Translations under genes and position numbers: made by a program
Notes under the pieces: model-generated
Database searches by the model: none
What the model was told of the DNA's origin: nothing
What the model saw: the letters and a program-made list of their open reading frames with translations, nothing else
Assembly: GCF_003201875.1 (NCBI RefSeq)
Contig: NZ_QJKD01000009.1
Location: forward strand, 1 to 64,000
Source: Hungatella effluvii
Lineage (GTDB): Bacteria; Bacillota; Clostridia; Lachnospirales; Lachnospiraceae
Length of the DNA stretch: 64,000 bases
Direction: 5' to 3'
Part shown: piece after piece, positions 23,387 through 32,121 of the stretch
How the letters are laid out: every line of letters begins with the position of its first letter
How positions within the stretch are numbered: position 1 is the first letter of the stretch

Positions 23387-24973
23387 ATGGGACAGGGAAC
23401 TTTAGGAAATGCGGGGGACCGCGGGGACACCTGTATTCTGGCCCACGATCTGGGAACCAGCGGAAATAAGGCCACACTCTACCGCGCGGACGGAACGCTG
23501 GTGGCCAGCTGTGTTCACGAATATCCAACGAGTTACCCGCAGCCGGGGTTTGTGGAACAGGACCCGGAGGACTGGTGGAATGCGGTCTGTGCGTCGACGA
23601 GAGAGCTTCTGGAAAAAACAGGGATGCGGCCGGAAAGGATAGCCGCCGTGTCCTTCAGCGCCCAGATGATGGGCTGCCTGCCTGTGGACCGGGAGGGGAA
23701 TCCCCTGCGCCCGATGATTATCTGGGCGGATACGAGAGCGGTGGAAGAGGAACGGTGGATGGTGGAACGTATCGGTATGGAGCGCGGATATGAGATTACG
23801 GGCCACCGGCTCAGCGCCTCCTATTCCGCGGCAAAGCTTTTATGGGTGCGCCGCCGCGAGCCGGACGTCTATCGCCGCTGTTATAAGATGCTGCATGCCA
23901 AGGATTTCATCATCTGCCGTCTGACGGGGAAGTTTGTGACGGATTACAGCGACGCTTCGGGAACGAATCTCTTCGATATCCGGGCGAAATTGTGGTCCCA
24001 AGAGATATTAAGGGCACTGGACCTCGATGAAGAGCTGCTTCCGGAGCTGCATCCATCGACCGATATCGCCGGGGGCGTGACGAAAGCAGCCGCAGAGGCC
24101 ACCGGACTTTTAGAAGGAACTCCTGTCGTGATCGGAGGCGGGGATGGAAGCTGCGCCTGTGTCGGGGCCGGTGTAGTGGATGAGGGGAGCGCCTATCTGG
24201 TGCTGGGATCATCGTCCTGGATATCGCTGGCGTCGAGGAAGCCGTTATTCGATCCTGAGATGCGGACATTTAACTGGGTTCATTTAGACCCGGAGCTCTA
24301 TACTCCCTGCGGTACCATGCAGGCGGCAGGCTATTCCTATCAGTGGTACCGCAATACGCTGTGCCGCGGAGAGATGGAGGAGGCCGCGAAAACAGGAGAA
24401 AGCCCTTATGAGCGGATCAACAGGGGAATCATGGAATCCACACCGGGAGCGGGCGGTCTTCTATACCTGCCCTATCTTCTGGGGGAGCGCTCACCGCGCT
24501 GGAATCCGGATGCCAGAGGCGCCTTTTTGGGCATGTCGGTGACGACCGGAAAACATGACTTATCCAGGGCCGTGCTGGAAGGCGTTGGTTTCAATCTGCG
24601 GGTTATTTTAGAGAGTATGCGGCGGGAACGTGAGATGAAGGAGCTGATGCTCATCGGCGGAGGTGCCAAGGGGCAGACGTGGCCCCGGATTCTCTCAGAT
24701 ATCTTCCAGATGCCATTAAAAATACCGGCATACCGGGAGGAGGCAACCAGCATGGGCGCGGCGGTGTGCGCCGGCGTGGGAGTGGGAATATACCAGGATT
24801 TCTCCGAGGCGAAAAGGATTAACGCCATCGTGGATACGGTGATGCCGAGGGGGGAAAACCGTCTGCGGTACGACCGCCTGTATGAGATCTTTAACCATGC
24901 GTATGACGCTCTGACGGGAGTCTATGGCGAACTGGGCGCTTATCGGAAAGAGATGGGGGAAAAACATGAATAA
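23387..24973 (+). CDS. FGGY-family carbohydrate kinase (xylulokinase-like)
   Basis: 528 residues. N-terminal phosphate motif LAHDLGTSGNKATLY, substrate region SFSAQMMGCLPVD, and the C-terminal adenosine motif LMLIGGGAKGQTW. Length and motifs fit xylulokinase or related ketose/polyol kinases. TAAGGAGG precedes ATG 23387, nine bases after the lactonase stop. It phosphorylates the open-chain intermediate of the operon's pathway; the exact sugar is unknown. The stop overlaps the next gene start by 8 bases. Confidence 0.88.
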   Translation: MGQGTLGNAGDRGDTCILAHDLGTSGNKATLYRADGTLVASCVHEYPTSYPQPGFVEQDPEDWWNAVCASTRELLEKTGMRPERIAAVSFSAQMMGCLPVDREGNPLRPMIIWADTRAVEEERWMVERIGMERGYEITGHRLSASYSAAKLLWVRRREPDVYRRCYKMLHAKDFIICRLTGKFVTDYSDASGTNLFDIRAKLWSQEILRALDLDEELLPELHPSTDIAGGVTKAAAEATGLLEGTPVVIGGGDGSCACVGAGVVDEGSAYLVLGSSSWISLASRKPLFDPEMRTFNWVHLDPELYTPCGTMQAAGYSYQWYRNTLCRGEMEEAAKTGESPYERINRGIMESTPGAGGLLYLPYLLGERSPRWNPDARGAFLGMSVTTGKHDLSRAVLEGVGFNLRVILESMRREREMKELMLIGGGAKGQTWPRILSDIFQMPLKIPAYREEATSMGAAVCAGVGVGIYQDFSEAKRINAIVDTVMPRGENRLRYDRLYEIFNHAYDALTGVYGELGAYRKEMGEKHE

Positions 24974-26129
24974 TTTTATCTGGTACAATCCTACCCGCAT
25001 CCTGTTTGGAAGGGGAACCCATAACGAGGTGGGGCGGGAAACGGCCGCTTACTCCAGGCGGATTCTGCTGCTGTATGGAGGAGAGAGCTTAAAAGCTGCG
25101 GGGACGTACGGTGCGATCACAAAATCACTGACAGTGGCGGGAGTGGAATACCGGGAGCTGGGGGGCGTCCGTCCCAATCCCAGACTGTCGCTGGTGCGCC
25201 AGGGGATTTTACTGTGCAGGAGAGAAGGGCTGGATTTCGTGCTGGCAGCAGGAGGAGGCAGCGTGATTGACACGGCGAAGGCCATTGCGGCAGGCGTCTT
25301 ATATCCGGGCAATGTGTGGGATTTTTACCATACGGAGAAGCGGCCGGAGAGAGTCCTTCCCACGGGGGTGGTCCTGACCATTCCGGCGGCCGGGAGCGAA
25401 AGCAGTGACGGCAGCGTGATTACGAGAGAGGAGGAGAATGAGAAGAAGTCGTTCTGCTCACCGCTTTTGTATCCGAAATTTGCTATTTTAAATCCGGAGC
25501 TCTGTTACACGCTTCCGAAACGGCAGATTGCAGCGGGAAGCGCCGATATACTGGCCCATGTGATGGAACGGTATTTCTCTCCCAATGGTAACACGGAGCT
25601 GTCAGACCGTCTCTGTGAGGCGGCCATGAAGACGATCATCCATAATGCGCCGCTGGCACTAGCGGATCCGGGCCGGTACGAGGTGTGGGCCGAACTCATG
25701 TGGGCGGGAAATGTGGCCCACAACGGACTGCTGGGAAAAGGAAGGGAAGAGGACTGGGCCAGCCATAACATTGAGCACGAGCTGAGCGCCCTGTACGACA
25801 TTGCCCACGGAGCGGGGCTGGCCATCGTATTTCCGGCGTGGATGAAGGCTGTGAGCAGGAGAAATCCGGCGCGTTTTGCACAGTTTGCGGAAAGGGTATT
25901 CGGAATCGAAGCGGAGGATAAGCGGGAGGATGAGCTGGCCGCGCTGGGAATCAGCTGCCTGGATAATTTCTTCCGGAGACTGGGGCTTTTTACCACGCTC
26001 ACAGAGGCCGGAATCGATGACAGCCAGTTTTTACGAATGGCCGGGCGCGCAGTTGCGGGCGGCAGCCTGGGAAGCATGGAAAAACTGGACCAGACGGCGG
26101 TAATGGAGATTCTGGAGCTGGCCAGGTAA
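24966..26129 (+). CDS. Iron-containing alcohol dehydrogenase (butanol/aldehyde type)
   Basis: 387 residues from ATG 24966. NAD(P) site AAGGGSVIDTAKAIA (about 90-104). Metal ligands are seen in ADILAHVMERYF, in EHELSALYDIAHGAGLAIVF and in nearby His residues, as in YqhD/BdhA enzymes. It likely reduces an aldehyde released by the following aldolase (acetaldehyde, glycolaldehyde or lactaldehyde) and regenerates NAD(P)+. Overlaps the kinase gene by 8 bases, so translation is coupled. Confidence 0.88.
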   Translation: MNNFIWYNPTRILFGRGTHNEVGRETAAYSRRILLLYGGESLKAAGTYGAITKSLTVAGVEYRELGGVRPNPRLSLVRQGILLCRREGLDFVLAAGGGSVIDTAKAIAAGVLYPGNVWDFYHTEKRPERVLPTGVVLTIPAAGSESSDGSVITREEENEKKSFCSPLLYPKFAILNPELCYTLPKRQIAAGSADILAHVMERYFSPNGNTELSDRLCEAAMKTIIHNAPLALADPGRYEVWAELMWAGNVAHNGLLGKGREEDWASHNIEHELSALYDIAHGAGLAIVFPAWMKAVSRRNPARFAQFAERVFGIEAEDKREDELAALGISCLDNFFRRLGLFTTLTEAGIDDSQFLRMAGRAVAGGSLGSMEKLDQTAVMEILELAR

Positions 26130-26150
26130 GGAATGAGGAGGGAGACAGAC

Positions 26151-26837
26151 ATGAAGATAACGCCAAAGGAACTGGCCGGGTATTTTGATCACACCCAGCT
26201 GAAGGCCTATGCGGTACGGGCCGATTTTGAGAAGCTGTGCAGGGAGAGCAGAGAATACGCATTCCGGATGGTAGCCATCAATCCGGCCCCGGTGGCTCTG
26301 TGCAGAGAGCTGCTTTCCGGCTCCAATGTCCATGTGGGAGCCGCCATCGGTTTTCCGCTGGGTCAGACGACGATCAACGACAAGACCAATGAGACGAAAG
26401 AGGCCATACGAAACGGGGCCGATGAGATCGACTACGTCGTAAACCTGACGGAGCTGAAAGAGAAGAACTATGGATACGTGGAACGGGAGATGGCTTCCAT
26501 CGTGGAGGTGTGCAGAAAGGCGGGAGTAATCTCCAAGGTCATCTTTGAAAACTGCTATTTAACGGATCAGGAGAAGGAGGCGCTCTGCCGGATTGCCCTG
26601 GAGGTGCGGCCCGATTTTATCAAGACCTCTACTGGCTTTGGTAGCGGCGGGGCCACTGCTGCTGATATCATGCTGATGAAACGGATGGTGGGAGATGCGG
26701 TGAAGATAAAAGCGGCGGGGGGAATCCGAACGCTTGACACGGCGCTTGAGATGATCGGTATGGGGGTGAGCCGGATCGGATCGACGGCCAGTGTTTCGAT
26801 CGTGGAGGAACTGAAAGCACGGCAGCGCGGGTCCTGA
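26151..26837 (+). CDS. deoC: Deoxyribose-phosphate aldolase-type enzyme (DeoC family)
   Basis: 228 residues from ATG 26151 (SD GAGGAGGGA). TIM-barrel class I aldolase: Schiff-base Lys158 in DFIKTSTGFG, with the second active-site Lys in KAAGGIR. Classical DeoC splits deoxyribose-5-phosphate to glyceraldehyde-3-phosphate and acetaldehyde. At the end of a sugar operon with kinase and aldehyde reductase, it may cleave another phosphorylated sugar acid or ketose. No terminator is visible after it; 26838-27025 holds no gene. Confidence 0.86.
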   Translation: MKITPKELAGYFDHTQLKAYAVRADFEKLCRESREYAFRMVAINPAPVALCRELLSGSNVHVGAAIGFPLGQTTINDKTNETKEAIRNGADEIDYVVNLTELKEKNYGYVEREMASIVEVCRKAGVISKVIFENCYLTDQEKEALCRIALEVRPDFIKTSTGFGSGGATAADIMLMKRMVGDAVKIKAAGGIRTLDTALEMIGMGVSRIGSTASVSIVEELKARQRGS

Positions 26838-27025
26838 AGCATGTTTGTCATAACCTGAAGAGACTCTTATAAAGACTCCCGGACAGGCACGCAGAAACGG
26901 TATGCAAAATGGTGTACAGAAACGGCCGGATGTGGTACAATGCAGGTATGAGTTTTAGCACATACATCGTACACATGCGGCCTGTTTCAGCCGTTTTGAG
27001 TGCTCAGGACAAGGAGGAATGGTTT

Positions 27026-27622
27026 ATGGAAAGAGCAATTACAATCAGTCGTGAATTTGGAAGCGGCGGGCGTGAACTGGGAGTGAAACTGGCTGAGAGT
27101 CTGGGAATTCCGTTTTACGATAAGGAATTGATTTCCATGGCTGCGGAGGAGAGCGACATGCCGGAGGACGCATTTCTTCATTATGATGAGAACATGCCGT
27201 TCATAAAAGATCCGTTGGACCGCCATTTCTACTCGCCATTTTCTTCCATCTATCAGGTTCCCATGTCGGATCAGATCTTTTTGGCGCAGTCCAGGGTGAT
27301 TCGGAAGCTGGCGGACCAGGGCCCCTGTGTGATCGTTGGACGGTGCGCGGACATGGTTCTGGAGAACAGTGTGAATCTGTTCATTTACGCCAGGATGAAG
27401 GACCGGATCAGACGTATGAATTCCCTGGAGACAGGCGTCGATCCTGTGAAGATGGAGAGCAGAATCCGCGAGGTGGACCGGAAACGGAAGGATTACTATC
27501 AGTATTATACCGGCAATGAATGGGGAAAGGCCCAGAACTACCACCTTTCTCTGGAAAGCGGTCTGGTGGGCGTGGACGGCTGCCTGAAGGCGGTCCTGGC
27601 CTATTTGGAATCGGTGCAGTAG
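27026..27622 (+). CDS. Cytidylate-kinase-like protein
   Basis: 198 residues from ATG 27026 (SD AAGGAGG); the frame is open to 26909 without support. P-loop-like ITISREFGSGGRELGVKLA at the N terminus and VGRCADMVL centrally match the Cytidylate_kin2 group widespread in clostridia. It probably phosphorylates CMP/dCMP or a related nucleotide, but this group is little characterised. It stands alone between the sugar operon and the aminotransferase gene. Confidence 0.85.
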   Translation: MERAITISREFGSGGRELGVKLAESLGIPFYDKELISMAAEESDMPEDAFLHYDENMPFIKDPLDRHFYSPFSSIYQVPMSDQIFLAQSRVIRKLADQGPCVIVGRCADMVLENSVNLFIYARMKDRIRRMNSLETGVDPVKMESRIREVDRKRKDYYQYYTGNEWGKAQNYHLSLESGLVGVDGCLKAVLAYLESVQ

Positions 27623-27740
27623 AATAAATACGATACGCCCCGGAGCGGGACAGGCCTGATGCAGTACGCAGAGCTTTGCGGCCGTGAATATGGATATCAG
27701 ATTCCTCAGAAGTCGGGCAGACGGCTTTTGGGGAATTTTC

Positions 27741-27769
27741 TTGTATTATGTCCACCTTTGTACTATAAT
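27741..27769 (+). promoter_or_regulatory. Sigma-A promoter of the aminotransferase operon
   Basis: TTGTAT (27741-27746), a 17-base spacer and a perfect TATAAT (27764-27769), about 60 bases upstream of ATG 27828. Confidence 0.65.
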
Positions 27770-27827
27770 AATATACATTATGGATTTTGATAAAATCTTG
27801 ATGGAAGTGCGAGGTGGAAAGAAATCG

Positions 27828-28994
27828 ATGCAGTTTGCTGAGAGAATGGACCGGTTCGGAGAAGGAATATTTTCTAAATTACTGGAGATAAAAAGACAGA
27901 AGGAAGAGCGGGGAGAGATCGTGATCGATTTAGGCGTGGGGGCGCCTAATATTCCTCCGGCCAGGCATATTACCGATGCCCTGTGCGAGGCGGCCGCGGA
28001 TCCGAAGAATTACGTCTATGCCATCAGCGACCAGAAGGAGCTTTTGGAGGCGGCAGCCCAGTGGTATGAGAGGCGCTACGGCGTGAGCCTGAATCCGGAG
28101 ACGGAGATCTGTTCTCTTTTGGGATCTCAGGAAGGACTGGCCCATATTGCGCTGTCTGTTGCCGATGAGGGAGATGTCGTTCTGGTTCCCGATCCCTGTT
28201 ATCCTGTTTTTGCGGATGGTCCTCTTCTGGCGGGTGCCACCCTTTTTTATATGCCTCAGAGAAAGGAAAACGGATACATCATCGATGTGAGCGAGATTCC
28301 GGAAGAGACGGCGAAAAAGGCGAAACTCATGGTCATTTCTTACCCGAATAATCCGACCACGGTCATGGCGCCGGACTGCTTTTACGAGGAGGTCATCGCG
28401 TTTGCGAAAAAGTATGACATCATCGTCCTGCACGACAACGCGTACAGCGAGCTGGTATTTGACGGGAAGACCTGCGGGAGCTTCCTTCATTTTCCAGGTG
28501 CAAAAGAGGTTGGCGTGGAATTTAACTCCCTGTCCAAGACCTACGGGCTGGCCGGTGCGAGAATCGGCTTCTGTGTGGGCAATGAAGAAGTGGTGAGCCA
28601 CTTGAAGATGCTGAAATCCAACATGGATTACGGCATGTTTCTGCCTGTCCAGAAGGCGGCGGTCGCGGCGATTACGGGAGACCAGGCCTGTGTGGAGACC
28701 ACGAGAAAGGCCTATGAGCGCAGACGGGACGCCCTGTGTGACGGTATGACGGAGATTGGATGGAAGATGGACAAGCCGGAGGCCACCATGTTCGTGTGGG
28801 CGAAGATACCGGATAATTTTTCCGATTCCACCTCCTTTGCCATGGAACTGGCCGAAAAGGCAGGACTTCTGGTCACTCCGGGAAGCGCCTTCGGACCTTC
28901 CGGCGAGGGATACGTGAGGCTGGCCCTTGTCCAGGATGAGGACGTGCTTAAAAAAGCGGCGAGGCTGGTCGATGAAAGCGGTATGCTGCGATGA
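27828..28994 (+). CDS. PLP-dependent class I/II aminotransferase
   Basis: 388 residues from ATG 27828 (SD GAGGTGG); upstream in-frame ATGs are before the transcript start or unsupported. Fold-type I features: LLGSQEGLAHIAL, YPNNPTTVMAP, and the PLP-binding Lys in NSLSKTYGLAGARIGF. Closest in character to LL-diaminopimelate aminotransferase-like or alanine/aspartate aminotransferases of clostridia; substrate not determinable. The last four bases overlap the next gene. Confidence 0.88.
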   Translation: MQFAERMDRFGEGIFSKLLEIKRQKEERGEIVIDLGVGAPNIPPARHITDALCEAAADPKNYVYAISDQKELLEAAAQWYERRYGVSLNPETEICSLLGSQEGLAHIALSVADEGDVVLVPDPCYPVFADGPLLAGATLFYMPQRKENGYIIDVSEIPEETAKKAKLMVISYPNNPTTVMAPDCFYEEVIAFAKKYDIIVLHDNAYSELVFDGKTCGSFLHFPGAKEVGVEFNSLSKTYGLAGARIGFCVGNEEVVSHLKMLKSNMDYGMFLPVQKAAVAAITGDQACVETTRKAYERRRDALCDGMTEIGWKMDKPEATMFVWAKIPDNFSDSTSFAMELAEKAGLLVTPGSAFGPSGEGYVRLALVQDEDVLKKAARLVDESGMLR

Positions 28995-29464
28995 CAGCGA
29001 AGAGGAGGCAGTATCTCTGGCGTGCCGCGGCGGTGCTTTACGTGCTGTTTATTTTCTCCAATTCCATGAAGACGGCCGACCTCTCCTCCGCGGACAGCGG
29101 GGCGGTGCTTAAACTGGTGCAGCAGGTTCTGACAGCGGGAGGCGTGGACAGCACCATCATTACAGAGCATGTGATCCGCAAGACAGCGCATTTTACGGAA
29201 TACGCTGCGCTGGGAATTCTGCTCTGCCTCTGTTTTCGGACGTTTGCCCTGTCATTGGACAGGCGCGTTCTGTCTCAGGTGCTTGTAAGCTTTCTGGTGC
29301 CGTTTACCGATGAGACGATACAGCTTTTTGTGGCCGGCCGGTCAGGACAGATCAGCGATGTCTGGCTGGACTGTGCGGGGGCGGCCTTCGGAACCATGGT
29401 ATTTATGGCAGCTGCACGGATTTTAAGCAGGACGGGAGTAAAAAAACGTGATAAAAAATTATAA
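28991..29464 (+). CDS. VanZ-like membrane protein
   Basis: 157 residues with about four membrane segments. FSNSMKTADLSS and the RKTAHFTEYAALGILL region followed by DETIQLFVAGRSGQISDVWLD are typical of the VanZ-like family, named from teicoplanin resistance but of mostly unknown function. Starts at ATGA overlapping the aminotransferase stop. Confidence 0.85.
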   Translation: MTAKRRQYLWRAAAVLYVLFIFSNSMKTADLSSADSGAVLKLVQQVLTAGGVDSTIITEHVIRKTAHFTEYAALGILLCLCFRTFALSLDRRVLSQVLVSFLVPFTDETIQLFVAGRSGQISDVWLDCAGAAFGTMVFMAAARILSRTGVKKRDKKL

Positions 29465-30200
29465 GATAGTTCTTCAGTATGACGGAAGCCGTTATGACGG
29501 CTGGCAGAAACAGGGCAATACGGGAAACACGCTTCAGGGTAAGCTGGAGGGGATTTTACTGAAACTCACCGGACGGCCGGTGGAGGTGCACGGATCGGGG
29601 CGGACAGACGCCGGAGTCCACGCTCTGGCCCAGACGGCTAATTTCCATGCAGATACCGGTATGACGGAAGACCAGATCAGGGCATACTTTAATCAGTACC
29701 TGCCGGAGGATATCGCCGTGCTCTCTGTGGAGACGGTGCCGGACAGGTTCCACAGCAGGTTGAATGCTGTGAAAAAGACGTATTTATACAGGATTGAGAT
29801 GGGACCGAAGAAGGATGTATTCGAGCGGAAGTATTGTTATGGGCTCGGAAAGCCTCTGTCGGTGAAACGAATGGAGGAAGCGGCGGCCTGTGTTCTGGGG
29901 GAACACGATTTCAAGAGCTTCTGCGGCAATAAAAAGATGAAAAAGTCCACAGTGAGGACGATTTCGGATATCACATTTGAAAAAGAAGGAACGAAACTGT
30001 TGATCCGCTATACGGGAAACGGTTTTTTATATCATATGGTCAGAATTCTTACGGGAACGCTGATTGAGATTGGGCTCGGAGAGCGCAGTCCACAGGAAAT
30101 GAAGGAAATCCTGCTGAAACTGGACCGACAGGCGGCCGGCTTTACGGCGCCGCCGGAAGGTCTGTTTCTGGAGCGGGTTATGTATGAGGACAGGGAGTAA
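29448..30200 (+). CDS. truA: tRNA pseudouridine(38-40) synthase TruA
   Basis: 250 residues, GTG start at 29448, overlapping the VanZ-like gene by 17 bases. Catalytic Asp54 lies in GSGRTDAGVHA. LQYDGSRYDGWQKQ at the N terminus and NGFLYHMVRILTGTLIEIG near the C terminus are hallmark TruA segments. It converts uridines 38-40 of the tRNA anticodon arm to pseudouridine. Confidence 0.97.
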   Translation: MIKNYKIVLQYDGSRYDGWQKQGNTGNTLQGKLEGILLKLTGRPVEVHGSGRTDAGVHALAQTANFHADTGMTEDQIRAYFNQYLPEDIAVLSVETVPDRFHSRLNAVKKTYLYRIEMGPKKDVFERKYCYGLGKPLSVKRMEEAAACVLGEHDFKSFCGNKKMKKSTVRTISDITFEKEGTKLLIRYTGNGFLYHMVRILTGTLIEIGLGERSPQEMKEILLKLDRQAAGFTAPPEGLFLERVMYEDRE

Positions 30201-30201
30201 C

Positions 30202-31380
30202 ATGACAGATTTTTTAGTGAAGACTTTTGTTAAGGATTACGAGAATACGGGAGATATCGGCGTGAGAACGGAGTATGGCCTGATGGCCAGCACCGTGGGC
30301 ATCTGCTGCAATGTGCTTTTATTTGCGGCGAAGCTGTTTATCGGTCTGCTGATCAACAGCATTTCCGTTATGGCTGACGCATTTAACAACTTATCGGATG
30401 CGGCCTCCTCCATCATCGGCTTTATTGGCGTGAAGATGGCGGGCAAGCCGGCGGATGAGGATCATCCCTTCGGACACGGCCGGGTGGAGTATATCGCGGC
30501 ATTTATCGTGGCATTTATCGTCATCCAGGTGGGTTTTTCGCTGTTTAAGACGTCTCTTGGCAAGATTCTTCATCCGGAAGAGATGACGTTTAAGTATATT
30601 TCGATCGTCATTCTTCTCATGTCCATCTGCGTGAAGCTGTGGATGGGAATGTTTAACAGAAAACTGGGAAAGAGGATCCATTCCTCTGTCATGATGGCGA
30701 CCGCGGCGGATTCCATGGGCGATGTGGGCACAACCTCAGCGACCATACTGTCCATTCTGGTTTACGGAATCTGGGGGCTCAATATCGATGGAATCGTAGG
30801 CCTTATCGTGTCGCTTATCGTCATGTGGGCGGGTGTCGGGATTGCCAAGGACACTTTGGCTCCCCTGATCGGAGAACCCATCGATCCGAAGCTTTACCGG
30901 GAGATCACGGAATTTGTTGAAAGTTTTGACGGAATTGTGGGAAGTCACGATCTGATCGTACATAATTACGGGCCTTCCAGAAGCATGGCGTCGATCCATG
31001 CGGAGGTACCGAATGATGTAAGTATTGAAAAATCCCACGAAGTCATCGATTATGTGGAACGGGAGGCACAGCGCCGTTTCGGAATTTTTCTTGTGATCCA
31101 TATGGATCCGATTGAAACAAAGGACAGCAGGGTAACAGAATTTAAGGAAATGGTGGAAACTATCGTTAAGAGCATCGATTCCAAGTGCAGTTTCCATGAT
31201 TTTCGTATGGTTGAAGGCGATAAACAGATTAATCTGATCTTTGATCTGGTCGTTCCAAGGGATTATGACAGGGCGGCGAGAGAACAGATCAGAATAGAGA
31301 TAACAGAGAAGGTAGCAGAGCGGGATAGCAGATGCTGTCTGGTCATGACGACAGAAAGCGGCTTCGGCGTGGAAGAATAA
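30202..31380 (+). CDS. Cation diffusion facilitator (metal efflux) transporter
   Basis: 392 residues. Six membrane segments, metal-binding motifs DAFNNLSDAASS in TM2 and HPFGHGRVEYIAA at its end, a second Asp/Ser site in TM5 (ATAADSMGDVGTT) and a cytoplasmic ferredoxin-like domain with His/Asp pairs. It exports Zn, Mn, Fe or similar metals; specificity is not settled by sequence. ATG 30202 is one base after the truA stop. Confidence 0.92.
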   Translation: MTDFLVKTFVKDYENTGDIGVRTEYGLMASTVGICCNVLLFAAKLFIGLLINSISVMADAFNNLSDAASSIIGFIGVKMAGKPADEDHPFGHGRVEYIAAFIVAFIVIQVGFSLFKTSLGKILHPEEMTFKYISIVILLMSICVKLWMGMFNRKLGKRIHSSVMMATAADSMGDVGTTSATILSILVYGIWGLNIDGIVGLIVSLIVMWAGVGIAKDTLAPLIGEPIDPKLYREITEFVESFDGIVGSHDLIVHNYGPSRSMASIHAEVPNDVSIEKSHEVIDYVEREAQRRFGIFLVIHMDPIETKDSRVTEFKEMVETIVKSIDSKCSFHDFRMVEGDKQINLIFDLVVPRDYDRAAREQIRIEITEKVAERDSRCCLVMTTESGFGVEE

Positions 31381-31457
31381 GGAAACAAAAAAATTTCCAT
31401 AATATGCAATAAGAAGACAGCATCCTGCATTAACTTAGTAGAAAGGAAATCGACTCC

Positions 31458-32030
31458 ATGTTGTTTATGGGTATGATGAGCCTTGATGGGCCGGAAGACT
31501 ACGGCCGGTTAAGCGATGAGGTGCTCCTTAATAAGGTTGGAACGGGAGACCAGGAAGCGTTCAGACAATTATATCAGAATACAGACCGGTCAATTTACGG
31601 GTTTATCCTGTCTATTGTAAAGAATCCCCAGGATGCCGAAGAGATCATGCAGGAGACCTATATGAAGGTGTGGACTTCCGCTGCGGGTTATAAGTCCCAG
31701 GGGAAGCCTCTGGCATGGATGTTTACCATAGCCAGGAATCTATGCTACATGAAGTTTCGCAATCAGAAGCATGAGTCGGATATCGCATTTGATGATCTGG
31801 AAGGCGAAGAGACAGGTGAAATATGCCCGGAGATTGAACAGGCGGCAGATAAGCTGGTTTTAGCCGCGGCGCTCAAGATCCTGAAAGAAGAGGAGAGGGA
31901 GATTGTCCTTCTGCACGCGACTGCCGGGATGAAGCACAGGGAGATCGCAGCTTCATTAGGCATGCCTCTGGCCACCGTCCTGTCTAAATATAATCGTGCC
32001 ATGAAGAAATTAGAAAATTATTTATCATAA
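31458..32030 (+). CDS. ECF-type RNA polymerase sigma factor
   Basis: 190 residues. Region 2 includes the core-binding DAEEIMQETYMKVW and region 4 the helix-turn-helix KHREIAASLGMPLATVLSKY; regions 1 and 3 are absent as in extracytoplasmic-function sigmas. ATG 31458 or 31470 can serve as start. The anti-sigma candidate follows 91 bases later, so the pair forms a membrane-signalling switch, probably autoregulated. Confidence 0.9.
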   Translation: MLFMGMMSLDGPEDYGRLSDEVLLNKVGTGDQEAFRQLYQNTDRSIYGFILSIVKNPQDAEEIMQETYMKVWTSAAGYKSQGKPLAWMFTIARNLCYMKFRNQKHESDIAFDDLEGEETGEICPEIEQAADKLVLAAALKILKEEEREIVLLHATAGMKHREIAASLGMPLATVLSKYNRAMKKLENYLS

Positions 32031-32121
32031 ATATCAAGGGTTCTATCTCCTGAGCAGATGCCGGGAAGAATCGCAAAGAGCAAAAGTAATGTAAGAATAA
32101 AAAAGAGAGGAGGAAGTGTTC

